Shown one piece after another: positions 53,119 to 62,097 of a DNA stretch of 64,000 nt. The notes under the pieces were generated by a model that saw only the letters and a program-made list of their open reading frames with translations, was not told where the DNA came from and did not search any database. Each line of letters starts with the position of its first letter. The first letter of the stretch is position 1. The stretch comes from Henriciella aquimarina (lineage in GTDB: Bacteria; Pseudomonadota; Alphaproteobacteria; Caulobacterales; Hyphomonadaceae). Location of the stretch: assembly GCF_002088975.1 (NCBI RefSeq), contig NZ_NCST01000012.1, positions 1-64,000 on the forward strand, given 5' to 3'. The position numbers and the translations under genes were made by a program.

Positions 53119-54774
53119 ATGGCCAGTCGACAGCCGACCGCGGAGCTCGAAACCCATACCGTTACCAATCAGCCGGTGCCATTCGAGGAGGTGAACCTTT
53201 TCGAGAGCGACCAGGCCTTGCGCGGCGCGGTCACGGCGTTTGGCGGGGCGGTCCATGCCGGTCATCTCTTGGCCTTCGGCGCGAAGTGCGGGACCGCGGA
53301 GACAGCGCAATGGGGCCGCCAGGCCAATGAGAACCCGCCCAGGCTGAAATCCTTCGACCGCTATGGCCACCGCCTCGACGAGGTCGAATTCCATCCCGCC
53401 TATCACGAACTGATGGCGCTCGGCCTCGACAATGGCATCTCGGGTGCGCCCTGGGCGGCCGATGAGGCCGGTCACGTCCTGCACGGGGCGATGATGATGC
53501 TGATGATGCAGGCCGATGCCGGGGTCACCTGCCCGATGTCGATGACCTATGCCTGCGTCGCCGCGCTCAAGACCGATCCGGAAATCGCGAAGATCTGGAC
53601 GCCGCGCGTCACGGCCCAGTCCTACGACAAGCGCTTCATCCCGGCCCCGGAAAAGACCGGGGTCACCATCGGCATGGCGATGACGGAGAAGCAGGGCGGC
53701 TCGGATGTGCGCGCCAACACCACCCGTGCCGAACCGGCCGGCGATGGCGGCTATATCCTGACCGGGCACAAATGGTTCTGTTCCGCGCCGATGTCGGACG
53801 CCTTCCTGACGCTCGCCTATGCCGAAGGCGGGATGACCTGCTTTCTCGTCCCGCGCTGGCGCCCGGACGGCACACGCAACGGCATTCACATCATGCGGCT
53901 GAAGGACAAGATGGGCGACAAGGCCAACGCCTCCTCGGAGATCGAGTATCACGGCGCCTGGGCCGAGCGGCTCGGCGAAGAGGGCCGGGGCGTGCGCACC
54001 ATCATCGATATGGTCCAGCATACCCGTTATGACTGCACATTAGGCTCGGCGGGCGGCATGCGGGCCGCGCTCGCCCAGGCGATGTGGCACACGAGCCAGC
54101 GCCGGGCTTTCCAGAAAACGCTGATCGACCAGCCGGCCATGCGGGCCGTGCTCACCGATCTCGCGCTGGAGAGCGAGGCGGCCACCGCCATCGCGCTGCG
54201 CATCGGGGCAAGCCTCGACCGCGCCAAGGACGATCCGGGTGAAGCGGCCTTCATGCGGCTGGCGACCCCGATTGCGAAATACTGGGTCTGCAAACGCCAG
54301 CCGGGCTTCGTCTATGAGGCGCTCGAATGCCATGGCGGCGCCGGCTATGTGGAGGAAGGCCCGATGCCGCGCCTCTTCCGCCAGTCGCCGCTGAACGCGA
54401 TCTGGGAAGGCTCGGGCAATGTCATCGCGCTCGACATCCTGCGCGCGCTTTCAAGGGAGCCCGACAGCCTGACAGCCGTGCGCGCAGAGCTTGAAACAGC
54501 GCTCGGGGTTAACCCCGCCTATGACCGTCACTGCGCGGGCCTTGAGGCCTTCATGGAGCCGGGCGCCCTGCATGAGGGCTCGGCGCGCGCCTTCGCGCAG
54601 GCCATGGCGCTTGGCCTGCAGGCGGCGGCCCTGAAACAGACCGCGCCGGACTTCGTCTTCCATGGCTTCTGTGCCCAGCGGCTGGGGGAAAACCGTCGCG
54701 GCTATCTCTATGGCGATGTCGAGGCGAGCGTGGACCAGGCGTCCATTCTTGAACGGGCCCGTCCGGACGTCTGA
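53119..54774 (+). CDS. aidB: AidB-like acyl-CoA dehydrogenase-family flavoprotein
   Basis: The 551-residue protein aligns by eye with E. coli AidB along most of its length: THTVTNQPVPFEEVNLFESD, GMAMTEKQGGSDVRANTTRA, GHKWFCSAPMSDAFL, RLKDKMGDKANASSEIEY and NAIWEGSGNVIALDILRAL. AidB is an FAD protein of the isovaleryl-CoA dehydrogenase group. In E. coli it is induced by alkylating agents and binds DNA, though its substrate remains unclear. The ATG at 53119 has AAGGAGGG upstream. No ada gene is nearby. Confidence 0.93.
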   Translation: MASRQPTAELETHTVTNQPVPFEEVNLFESDQALRGAVTAFGGAVHAGHLLAFGAKCGTAETAQWGRQANENPPRLKSFDRYGHRLDEVEFHPAYHELMALGLDNGISGAPWAADEAGHVLHGAMMMLMMQADAGVTCPMSMTYACVAALKTDPEIAKIWTPRVTAQSYDKRFIPAPEKTGVTIGMAMTEKQGGSDVRANTTRAEPAGDGGYILTGHKWFCSAPMSDAFLTLAYAEGGMTCFLVPRWRPDGTRNGIHIMRLKDKMGDKANASSEIEYHGAWAERLGEEGRGVRTIIDMVQHTRYDCTLGSAGGMRAALAQAMWHTSQRRAFQKTLIDQPAMRAVLTDLALESEAATAIALRIGASLDRAKDDPGEAAFMRLATPIAKYWVCKRQPGFVYEALECHGGAGYVEEGPMPRLFRQSPLNAIWEGSGNVIALDILRALSREPDSLTAVRAELETALGVNPAYDRHCAGLEAFMEPGALHEGSARAFAQAMALGLQAAALKQTAPDFVFHGFCAQRLGENRRGYLYGDVEASVDQASILERARPDV

Positions 54775-54890
54775 AGCCGCAGGCGGCCAGATCTGGCACA
54801 CCCCGCCGCCGGGCTTGATCCAGGTTAACGGACTCGCCGCTTTGTGGCGGGGACAGAGGCCGGATCATCCGCCGGCGGAAGGCTGATATC

Positions 54891-54961
54891 GGCGCCTCAG
54901 GCCCGGCAGTGGGGCGTTTTGGCGCCGGGGCCTGATATTTCTTGACGGATTGGCGCCAAAA
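54891..54961. repeat. Three GGCGCC palindromes at 30-31 bp spacing upstream of the polysaccharide flippase gene
   Basis: GGCGCC occurs at 54891-54896, 54921-54926 and 54952-54957, close to three helical turns apart. The last two are framed as TTTTGGCGCC and GGCGCCAAAA, forming a 10-bp inverted repeat (54917-54926 and 54952-54961). A second pair, TCAGGCCC (54897-54904) and GGGCCTGA (54928-54935), interleaves with it. The 236-bp gap 54775-55010 holds nothing else that I can see. Confidence 0.4.
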
Positions 54962-55010
54962 GTGCGCAAGACTTGCATTGGGCTCCCGAAAGCACAGAAG
55001 GTCCCCCTGT

Positions 55011-56525
55011 TTGAGTACGCAAAAGCCATCCAATCCGAAACGGGAAGCCGGCATCCTCATGATGGTCGGCATGGGCGTGCGCATCACGTCCCAATCCATG
55101 ACGCTGGCGCTTCTTCTGGTTGCCGGCCGTTTCCTCGATGCGGAGCTTTTCGGTGTGTTCGTCCTGGCCTCGATCGTGATGAATTTCGCGATCGTCCAGA
55201 TGTATACCGGCGTCTACCACTATGTGCTGAAACAACCCGATTTCGAGGCCAGTGAAGGCACCGCTTTCAGCCTGCAGCTGATGACGGGCGCGTTCTATGG
55301 CGTCGTCATCCTTGCGGCTGCGGGCATTGCGTGGGCGGTTGGCGGCGATGGCCTGCTGGTGCAGCTGATGGCGGCGACGGCCCTTGTGCCGCTGATCATC
55401 ACGGTCTCCAGCTGGCAGGAAGCGATCCTTCTGCGCCGGGGCGAGGTCAAATACTATTACGGCGCCCTGCTGCTGGCGGAAGTCGCCGGCTTCTGCGTGG
55501 CGCTGACCATGTTGATGAACGGCGCGGGTGTCTGGTCGCTGATCGTGAACCGCTATTGCAGCGCCGTCGGCATTTCGCTGCTTTTGAGCTTCCGCTCCGG
55601 CCGGCTGCCGCGCCTGGCTTTCCACCGGGAGCATGCCTCCGCGATCTTCCGCTACAGCGCGGGCCTTTACGGTAATTCGGCGCTCTCCTTCTTCTCTGGC
55701 TCTGGCGCCGAGATCATCCTCGGCAGCTTCCTGTCGGCGCGCGCCGTCGGCCTGTTCCGGATGGGCGCCCGCACATCGACAGCCGCTTACGACATCTTCG
55801 CACAGACCTTCCGCGTGCTGACCTGGCAGGCCGTCGGGCGCATGGCGAGGGAAGAGCGCCTGACACCCACGCTCTGGACGCGGCTCATCGCTATCAATCT
55901 GTGTATCATGACCTTCGTCCTGGGCTCGCTGAGCCTGCTGGCAACGGAGCTCACCATCCTGCTGCTCGGCGAGAAATGGCTGGGCATGGTGCCGGTGCTG
56001 CAGGTCTTCTGCTGGCTGAAGGTCCTCAATTCCGTGGACATGATCGCTTCGGCGCAGCTGGCAGCCGCGGGTTATTCGAAATTCCTGGTCAGGGCGCGCA
56101 GTCTTGAAGCCGGCCTGACGCTGGTCGTGCTGCTGGCGAGTGTCCAGTTCGGCATGATGGCGGTTGCCTACAGCCTCTTCATCCCGGCCGCGATCTATAT
56201 CTCCATCATTCTCTGGAAGCTGATGCGCCTTACCGAAGCGAGTGTGGGGCGGTTGATCATGACGGTCGCGCCCGGCCTTCTCCTGTCGGGCGGCTCGCTT
56301 GCCGTGGTCTATGCCGTGTCCCGCGCGCTGAGCGTCGACTCCGGCCTCATCGTCATCCTGCTGACCGCGGTTGCCGGGTCGGGTGCCTATCTCGCCATCG
56401 CCTTCGGGCCGCTGCGGGCCTGGACGCTGAAAACGCTTCAGACGGTGAGTGTCGCCATCCTGCCGGCGCAGGACTCCGGCGAGCGGCATTCCTCAGGCCA
56501 GGAGGCCTCTTCCGTCAGCTCCTGA
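55011..56525 (+). CDS. Polysaccharide flippase (Wzx-like, MATE/MVF superfamily)
   Basis: The membrane protein has 14 or so hydrophobic helices and the oligosaccharide flippase pattern (GMGVRITSQSMTLALLLVAG, RFLDAELFGVFVLASIVMNF, GVWSLIVNRYCSAVGISLL). It moves undecaprenol-linked repeat units across the inner membrane. Possible starts are TTG at 54942 or 55011; AGAAGG before 55011 favours the latter (504 residues). It opens the exopolysaccharide locus, and its end overlaps the convergent parA-like gene by 11 bases. Confidence 0.88.
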   Translation: MSTQKPSNPKREAGILMMVGMGVRITSQSMTLALLLVAGRFLDAELFGVFVLASIVMNFAIVQMYTGVYHYVLKQPDFEASEGTAFSLQLMTGAFYGVVILAAAGIAWAVGGDGLLVQLMAATALVPLIITVSSWQEAILLRRGEVKYYYGALLLAEVAGFCVALTMLMNGAGVWSLIVNRYCSAVGISLLLSFRSGRLPRLAFHREHASAIFRYSAGLYGNSALSFFSGSGAEIILGSFLSARAVGLFRMGARTSTAAYDIFAQTFRVLTWQAVGRMAREERLTPTLWTRLIAINLCIMTFVLGSLSLLATELTILLLGEKWLGMVPVLQVFCWLKVLNSVDMIASAQLAAAGYSKFLVRARSLEAGLTLVVLLASVQFGMMAVAYSLFIPAAIYISIILWKLMRLTEASVGRLIMTVAPGLLLSGGSLAVVYAVSRALSVDSGLIVILLTAVAGSGAYLAIAFGPLRAWTLKTLQTVSVAILPAQDSGERHSSGQEASSVSS

Positions 56526-57438
56526 CGAGCTGGGGCACATCCGATCCCATCCGGTCGGCCAGGAAGCCGGCAAACCGTTCCGACAGCCGGCGGACATCGC
56601 CGCGCAGATTGCCGTACTTGCCGCGCATCGTGTTGTAGCTGTCGAGATCGGCGCGATCCATCGCCTGCAGCGCCTGCACCGATTCCGGGATGGTCGGCCC
56701 GAAGGTCCGGTTCTTGAGATAGATCGTGCGCAGCTCATGCTCGGCATCGCGGGCATAGCGGGTGTTCTTGAAGCGGGTGACGACGATGAAATTGCGGACC
56801 GCGATATCGGCGGCGATGTTCTCCGCCATCCAGTCCGAGAACTGTTTCGTCCCCCAGATGGAGACCGGGTCGGCGAGTGTCGGCGTGACATAGGTTTCCG
56901 CCAGCATCAGCCCGGCCCGCGCCAGCGGCGAGAGATAGGGCGGGGTGTCGATCAGGACGACATCGTAGAGCGAAGCCACCGGCGCCAGTGCGTCGGCGAA
57001 GTGCTGGCGGAGCCGGTTCGACAGTTCGCTCGGACGCATGCCGCCAGCATAGACGCGCTCTTCGACATCCATTTCCGTGAAACGCAGGCTCGGATGCGAC
57101 GGCAGGATCGAGATCCAGCCGCTGCGCCTGTCGTTTCGCTCATCCTTGCGCAGCTCCTCGAGCGTGACGGCATTGGGCAGGATGAGGTCGGCCAGGTTCG
57201 GCGGCAGGCCGGCGGAGAATTGCTGCAGCAGCTTGTGCACGCCCTTGCCCTGCTCATAGGCCATTTGCAGGCCGCGCTCGGTCAGCATCATCTGGCTGGA
57301 ATTGGCCTGCGGGTCGAAATCCACCACCAGGACATTGGCCCCGAAATAGTAGGCGAGCCCGTCAGCCAGCATGAGTGTGGTTGTGGATTTTCCGACGCCA
57401 CCCTTCAGGTTTGCGACGGCAACAAAGGAAGCCGACAA
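56515..57438 (-). CDS. Orphan ParA/MinD-family ATPase in the polysaccharide locus
   Basis: The 307-residue protein has the deviant Walker A motif KGGVGKSTT at about 12-20, the A' motif VVDFDPQANSS and Walker B VVLIDTPPYLSP. These are typical of ParA-type ATPases that form dimers and gradients on nucleoid or membrane. No parB, parS-like array or replication gene accompanies it, so a plasmid or chromosome partition role is unlikely. It lies between the flippase and the O-antigen ligase gene, 60 bp after the latter on the same strand. Cellulose loci carry a similar ATPase (BcsQ) needed for polar localisation; by analogy this one may position the polysaccharide machinery. Confidence 0.88.
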   Translation of the reverse strand: MSASFVAVANLKGGVGKSTTTLMLADGLAYYFGANVLVVDFDPQANSSQMMLTERGLQMAYEQGKGVHKLLQQFSAGLPPNLADLILPNAVTLEELRKDERNDRRSGWISILPSHPSLRFTEMDVEERVYAGGMRPSELSNRLRQHFADALAPVASLYDVVLIDTPPYLSPLARAGLMLAETYVTPTLADPVSIWGTKQFSDWMAENIAADIAVRNFIVVTRFKNTRYARDAEHELRTIYLKNRTFGPTIPESVQALQAMDRADLDSYNTMRGKYGNLRGDVRRLSERFAGFLADRMGSDVPQLVRS

Positions 57439-57497
57439 GGCCAGTCTCCATTACCCTTGGCCGCGTTACCGCGAACACCCCAGAGGCCTGCTGGTGA

Positions 57498-58820
57498 TCA
57501 GGCCCGTTTTCTTATTGATGTGCCACAAGCCAGCCCGAGAAGGAAGGCATAGGTCCACATGATGCTGGGGATCTCCAGGGAAAAGTCGACCAGGTTGTGC
57601 AGAATCAGGAAAACCGAGACGAGCAGCGCCGCGATGGCGATGTAATGAATGGAGTTGTTCGACTGTGTCGCCGCCACGCGGATGATCTTGCCATGCATCC
57701 AGAGCCAGACGCTGACCATGATGGCGGTGCCGACAATCCCGGTCTGGATGAGCCATTGCAGGAGGATGTTGTGGGCCGCGCCCATGGTGACCAGACGCCA
57801 GGCATTGTCGAGCGTGGTGATCGATTCATTGACCCGGTTGAAACTGCCAAGCCCGAAGCCGAACAGCGGGTGTTCCTGCCAGGCGGCCCAGTACTCGGAG
57901 AAGATCTCCCAACGGCCCATACTGTCGGTGCCCAGCGCGCCGGAGCGGGCTCCGATCTGGCCGCTGGAAAGCGTGAGCAGGATAAGCAGCACGGATGCCG
58001 CCGCCACGGCCAGCATGATAAGCGGCCGCCTGCGCCGGCGGGGGGCGTCGCCTGAGTCCGACTGGCGCGCACGCAGGCCGATCTCGATGGTCAGCCAGAC
58101 GGCCAGGACGCCAAGCGTCAGCGTGATCGCGGCGCGCGACAGGCTCAGCAGAAGGCAACTCGCGCAGATCAGCAGGGCCAGGGCGGAGATATAGCCGCTG
58201 CGCGGCATCTGGCTGATCTTGGCCAGCCGGGGAATGTCGGAGGCGACGCGCGTGCGCAGGAGGTAGGTGATGTGGACGGCGGAAAGGATGGCGCCGACCC
58301 CCATCAGCGACGCCATCACATTCGGGGAGCCGAAGGAGAAGCTCAGCCGCGTGATCGCACTTGTATCGGAGCCGTCGGTATATCCGGTGGCGCTCAGCGG
58401 ATAGCTGATCAGCGCCAGCACGCCGAACAGCGCGATACCGGCGATCAGCGAGGTCCAGCACAGGCCGAGCAGCCGACGCGACTGGGCCAGCAGAATGCCG
58501 GCCGACCAGAAGGCAAGACCTGCCGCAAGCTGAACGATTTCCGCGCGCGCCTGATACCAGTTTCCGGTCAGGCCGCCAGCAACCGTCCCGCCGAGCAGGA
58601 GGGTGAGAAGGAGGATGCTGGCCGGCAGGCGTTCGAACGGATGCAGGAGCAGGACGAGGGCCAGGGCGAGGGCTGCCGCAAGGCAGGCCCATGCGCTCGC
58701 GATCAGGGTGTCGGCCCCTTGAGACAGGTGCGCAACGAACAGTATCGCGGGAATGGCGAAACAGGCAAAAAAAACTGCGACATTCTGTCCGCTGAAGCGG
58801 CTGGCAGCGCGATCCGACAT
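57498..58820 (-). CDS. O-antigen ligase/polymerase family protein (WaaL/Wzy-like)
   Basis: The 440-residue protein has about 11 membrane helices and a large periplasmic loop with the Wzy_C hallmark EHPLFGFGLGSFNRV, followed by AHNILLQWLIQTGIVG. It joins or polymerises repeat units on the periplasmic side. I took the ATG at 58820 preceded by GGGGGG; the frame is open to a TTG at 58853. It is divergent from the sugar transferase gene, with 213 bp of promoter-bearing sequence between them. Confidence 0.88.
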   Translation of the reverse strand: MSDRAASRFSGQNVAVFFACFAIPAILFVAHLSQGADTLIASAWACLAAALALALVLLLHPFERLPASILLLTLLLGGTVAGGLTGNWYQARAEIVQLAAGLAFWSAGILLAQSRRLLGLCWTSLIAGIALFGVLALISYPLSATGYTDGSDTSAITRLSFSFGSPNVMASLMGVGAILSAVHITYLLRTRVASDIPRLAKISQMPRSGYISALALLICASCLLLSLSRAAITLTLGVLAVWLTIEIGLRARQSDSGDAPRRRRRPLIMLAVAAASVLLILLTLSSGQIGARSGALGTDSMGRWEIFSEYWAAWQEHPLFGFGLGSFNRVNESITTLDNAWRLVTMGAAHNILLQWLIQTGIVGTAIMVSVWLWMHGKIIRVAATQSNNSIHYIAIAALLVSVFLILHNLVDFSLEIPSIMWTYAFLLGLACGTSIRKRA

Positions 58821-59033
58821 CTTCCCCCCAGTCTGGATGACCTCTGACGTCAATTCCTTTGCCAGAATCCGGCCCCTTTTTCGAGGCTTAGATCAAAGTC
58901 TGTGCCGCAATGAACCAACTTTCAGTGGTGACCTGTATTCATGGCAACAGATTCGCGTCGAAAGAGAACTCGCTTGATCCGCCTTCAATTGTGTCCCACT
59001 AGAACGATTAACATTGTGTAAATACTCGACTTG

Positions 59034-59849
59034 ATGCACAGTGAAGGACGGCGAAAGGGACGTCGCCGTTTTGGTTTGAATCACACGCTGTCACCGTCAG
59101 GGACTTCAGGCGGTCAGCATCCACTTGTGGGGGATTTCGTGGCGTTTAACGACTATCCTGAAGCGCTCTATCGCGAGGGCGATTCTCTTCTCGAGCCGCA
59201 GACCGACAAACGGTCGTCAGGCACATTTTCCCGCAGCGGCCAGAGCATGGCCAAGCGGGCAATCGACATCATCCTGTCATTCAGTGCGCTGATCTTTGTT
59301 CTGCCGCTCATGCTCATCATTGGTCTGATGGTAAAGCTGACCGATGGCGGCCCGATGCTCTTCGCCCAGCGGCGGATCGGCCGGGACGGCAAGGAGTTCT
59401 ACTGCCTGAAATTCCGCACCATGGTGACCGACGCCCAGAAGCGTCTGGATGACCTCCTGGCCAAGGACCCGGTCGCAGCCCGCGAGTGGAACACCGAGCG
59501 AAAACTGACGAATGATCCGCGCATTACGCCGTTCGGCGCCTTCCTGCGCAAGTCCTCGCTCGACGAGCTTCCGCAGCTGATCAACATCCTGAAAGGCGAA
59601 ATGTCGATCGTCGGGCCGCGCCCGATCCAGCGGGCCGAAGCGGTCAAATATGGCGACAAGTTCGACTTCTATCTCAGCACCCGTCCGGGCCTGACCGGCC
59701 TGTGGCAGGTCAGCGGCCGCAGCGACACCAGCTATGACGAGCGCGTCAATATGGACGTGCGCTACGTCACGGACTGGTCGGTCTCCAATGACATCAAGAT
59801 CATCGCGATGACCGTGCCGGCGATCCTCGCTTCCAGGGGCGCCCGCTAA
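59034..59849 (+). CDS. Undecaprenyl-phosphate sugar-1-phosphate transferase (initiating glycosyltransferase)
   Basis: This bacterial sugar transferase transfers a sugar phosphate to undecaprenyl phosphate and so starts repeat-unit synthesis. After a hydrophilic N-tail of about 75 residues comes a membrane helix (IDIILSFSALIFVLPLMLII). The catalytic part follows (CLKFRTM, RKSSLDELPQLINILKGEMS, IVGPRP and TRPGLTGLWQVSGRS). It is the short, single-helix PssY/PssZ type also used for Caulobacter holdfast. The ATG at 59034 lacks a ribosome site; GTG at 59139, after GGGGGA, would give a 236-residue protein. Confidence 0.92.
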   Translation: MHSEGRRKGRRRFGLNHTLSPSGTSGGQHPLVGDFVAFNDYPEALYREGDSLLEPQTDKRSSGTFSRSGQSMAKRAIDIILSFSALIFVLPLMLIIGLMVKLTDGGPMLFAQRRIGRDGKEFYCLKFRTMVTDAQKRLDDLLAKDPVAAREWNTERKLTNDPRITPFGAFLRKSSLDELPQLINILKGEMSIVGPRPIQRAEAVKYGDKFDFYLSTRPGLTGLWQVSGRSDTSYDERVNMDVRYVTDWSVSNDIKIIAMTVPAILASRGAR

Positions 59850-59882
59850 GCTTTCTTCAGCTGGCGTAGGGGCCTTGTGAAC

Positions 59883-59938
59883 ATTTTGGCGTAATCCCTG
59901 CTTCGGAGTCTGCCGATAGCAAGGATTACGTCAAAAAT
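59883..59938 (+). repeat. Long inverted repeat in the leader of the GT4 gene
   Basis: Arms 59883-59897 and 59923-59938 are near-perfect complements (15 of 16 positions) separated by 25 bases. The downstream arm covers the ribosome site (AAGGA at 59921) and the first two bases of the ATG at 59937. In RNA it would hide the translation start; as DNA it would be a paired GTAATCC/GGATTAC operator. There is no T run for a terminator. Confidence 0.55.
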
Positions 59939-61034
59939 GCGTGTTGCTCTGATACACTACTGGCTGAACGGCATGCGCGGCGGAGAGCGTGTCCTGGAAA
60001 CGCTCTGCGAGATGTTCCCGGACGCCGATATCTTCACCCATGTCGTCGACCGCTCTAAACTTTCCGATGTCATAAACCGGCACAATATAAAAACGACCTT
60101 CATCTCGAAGATGCCGTTCGCGCGCTCGCAGTATCAGAAGTATCTGCCCTTCATGCCGCGCGCCCTCGAGGAGATCGACCTGACGGGCTACGACCTCGTC
60201 ATTTCCTCGGAGTCCGGCCCGGCCAAGGGCGTGATCCCCCCGCCGACCGCCTTTCATCTCTGCTACTGCCATTCGCCAATGCGCTATATCTGGGACCTTT
60301 ATCCCCAGTATCATGCTTCGGCCGGGCGCCTGGCGAAGGTCGCCTTTCCGGGGATTGCGCACAGGCTGCGCCAGTGGGATGCGACCAGCGCGATGCGCGT
60401 CGACCAGTTCGTCGCCAATTCGAGCTTTGTCGCCAAGCGGATCGAGAAATATTACAGGCGCGGTTCGGAGGTGGTCTTCCCGCCGGTCGCCGTGGACGAC
60501 TTCAAGCCGGTTCCCGCCGCCGAGCGGGGCGACTATTTCATCGCGGCCGGCGAGTTCGTCCGCTACAAGCGGTTCGATGTCGCCATCGACGCCTTTAACG
60601 AGCTCGGCCTGAAGCTGCTCGTCATCGGCGACGGGGAAGAGCGCAAGGCGCTGGAGCGCCGCGCCGGCGACAATATCGAATTCCTGGGCCGGGTGCCGTT
60701 TTCGGAACTCAAGACCCACTTCGCGAAATGCCGGGCGCTCATCTTCCCGGGCGAAGAGGATTTCGGGATGATCCCGGTGGAAGTCATGGCGTCCGGACGG
60801 CCCGTGATCGCTCTGGGCCGGGGCGGGGCGCTGGACACCGTCGAGGACGGTGTCAGCGGCACACTCGTGCACGAACAGAGCGTGGCGGCCTTTGTCGAGG
60901 CTGTGCGCGGTTTCAGTGACGCGGATTACGATCCGCAGGCGATCACCGCGCATGCGCGCAAGTTCAGCAAGGCCGCCTTCAAGCAGGGCGTGGCCTCATT
61001 GCTGGAAAAGCAGGGCTTTTCGGCGCTCAGTTGA
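59937..61034 (+). CDS. Family 4 glycosyltransferase
   Basis: The 365-residue GT-B enzyme has the acceptor half (ALIHYWLNGMRGGERVLETL, CYCHSPMRYIWDLYPQYH) and the donor half with FLGRVPFSEL and the catalytic FPGEEDFGMIPVEVMASGRP. It resembles mannosyl or related transferases that extend lipid-linked oligosaccharides. Its start is overlapped by an inverted repeat. Its end overlaps the convergent gene at 61027 by eight bases. Confidence 0.93.
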   Translation: MRVALIHYWLNGMRGGERVLETLCEMFPDADIFTHVVDRSKLSDVINRHNIKTTFISKMPFARSQYQKYLPFMPRALEEIDLTGYDLVISSESGPAKGVIPPPTAFHLCYCHSPMRYIWDLYPQYHASAGRLAKVAFPGIAHRLRQWDATSAMRVDQFVANSSFVAKRIEKYYRRGSEVVFPPVAVDDFKPVPAAERGDYFIAAGEFVRYKRFDVAIDAFNELGLKLLVIGDGEERKALERRAGDNIEFLGRVPFSELKTHFAKCRALIFPGEEDFGMIPVEVMASGRPVIALGRGGALDTVEDGVSGTLVHEQSVAAFVEAVRGFSDADYDPQAITAHARKFSKAAFKQGVASLLEKQGFSALS

Positions 61035-61677
61035 GCACTTCCTGCGGGCGCACCGAAGTGACCACCGCTTTCTGATACTCCCGGAACGGGATGCCGAGGC
61101 CATTGGCCTTCTGGTGGGCTTCGGCCAGGAAGGCCCCGTCGATATGCCACCAGCGTAGGAATTCTGCGCCGCGGAAGACGTCGAGCCGGACGGCTTCGGG
61201 CGTATCGGCCCAGTGATTGAGAATGAAGCCCAGACGCCAGCGCATGAGATCCTTGTCGCAATAGCCGCATTGGCGGATGGAGGTCTGGAGGGCCGAAAGC
61301 GCCTCTTCATTCAGACCGCCGGCAAGGGCTGCCTCATAATAGGCCAGGCGCGCCCAGGCGACCGGCTGGGCCGGCTGGCGCTCAAGCGCTTCCGCCGTCA
61401 GCGTCCGCGCGGTCTCGATGTCATCCTGCTCCTGGAGCCGCAGGCTGTCGGCGGCCGCCAGCAGCAGGGCCGGGGACTGGCCGGTCCCGATCAGGTCGCG
61501 CGCCTCCGCCGTGGTGAGCGCGCCGCGCTCGATGTCGGCAATCCGTGACTGCTCCAGGATAAGCGACAGGCCGAGGCCCGCGGCGGCGACAATCGCGGCG
61601 CATGTGGCTGCATAGAGAAGGATCCGTATGGTCCGGTTGCCCTCTTCTCGCCGTGTTTTTGAAGTTGAATTCATCAC
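61027..61677 (-). CDS. Hypothetical membrane-anchored protein with TPR-like helices
   Basis: This 216-residue protein has a basic N-tail, one membrane helix (about 18-42) and a periplasmic all-helical part with a TPR-like unit (QPVAWARLAYYEAALAGGLN). It has a Cys-x-x-Cys pair (IRQCGYCDKDL, about 137-140). I recognise no specific family, although similar small anchored proteins occur in exopolysaccharide loci. An adjacent ATG at 61674 is equally possible as start. Confidence 0.65.
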   Translation of the reverse strand: MMNSTSKTRREEGNRTIRILLYAATCAAIVAAAGLGLSLILEQSRIADIERGALTTAEARDLIGTGQSPALLLAAADSLRLQEQDDIETARTLTAEALERQPAQPVAWARLAYYEAALAGGLNEEALSALQTSIRQCGYCDKDLMRWRLGFILNHWADTPEAVRLDVFRGAEFLRWWHIDGAFLAEAHQKANGLGIPFREYQKAVVTSVRPQEVLN

Positions 61678-61825
61678 TGGTAGACTATTGGTTTCGCAAT
61701 CGGGCAGGTCTTGATTGTGGAGCGCTTTGCAGGCACCAGCCCTATTGAGAAAACATTAATATAATTATTAACGATTGGGTGTTAGGCGCGGAAAAGCGTT
61801 GGGCCGAAGAGACAGAGTTGCTGCC

Positions 61826-61999
61826 ATGTCCACACAGTCGACGACGTCTACGAACACGAACGGCCGGGCCGGGTCGCGTGACGAGGTCGTGCGCGCGGAC
61901 GCCAAATGGCCCCTGTGGAAAACCTTCGCGTTCATAATCGTCTTCTGCTCGATCGCCTGGACTGCCATCTTCCTGTTCATTTTTAACCTTTTCAGCTGA
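61826..61999 (+). CDS. Small single-pass membrane protein
   Basis: From the ATG at 61826 the 57 residues have a polar Ser/Thr/Asn/Arg start and one hydrophobic helix (TFAFIIVFCSIAWTAIFLFI) ending just before the stop. No strong ribosome site is present. An A/T-rich patch at 61755-61775 could hold its promoter. No family is recognised. It lies in an intergenic gap of the polysaccharide locus, so it may be a real small protein, but chance cannot be excluded. Confidence 0.45.
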   Translation: MSTQSTTSTNTNGRAGSRDEVVRADAKWPLWKTFAFIIVFCSIAWTAIFLFIFNLFS

Positions 62000-62097
62000 T
62001 TGCGCAGCACGTCACGTCGCAGCATTCCGTGACTTGAGCATAATTCTTGCTATAAATTGAGGAGTTTGAGTAACCCGGCGGTGTCTAGGGGGACAGA

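Noticed and set aside
54897-56489. 530-residue minus-strand frame
   Set aside because: Antisense to the flippase gene; Asp/Gln/His-rich composition typical of shadows.
61768-62025. 85-residue minus-strand frame
   Set aside because: Overlaps the small membrane-protein frame on the plus strand and has no signal, helix or ribosome site of its own.
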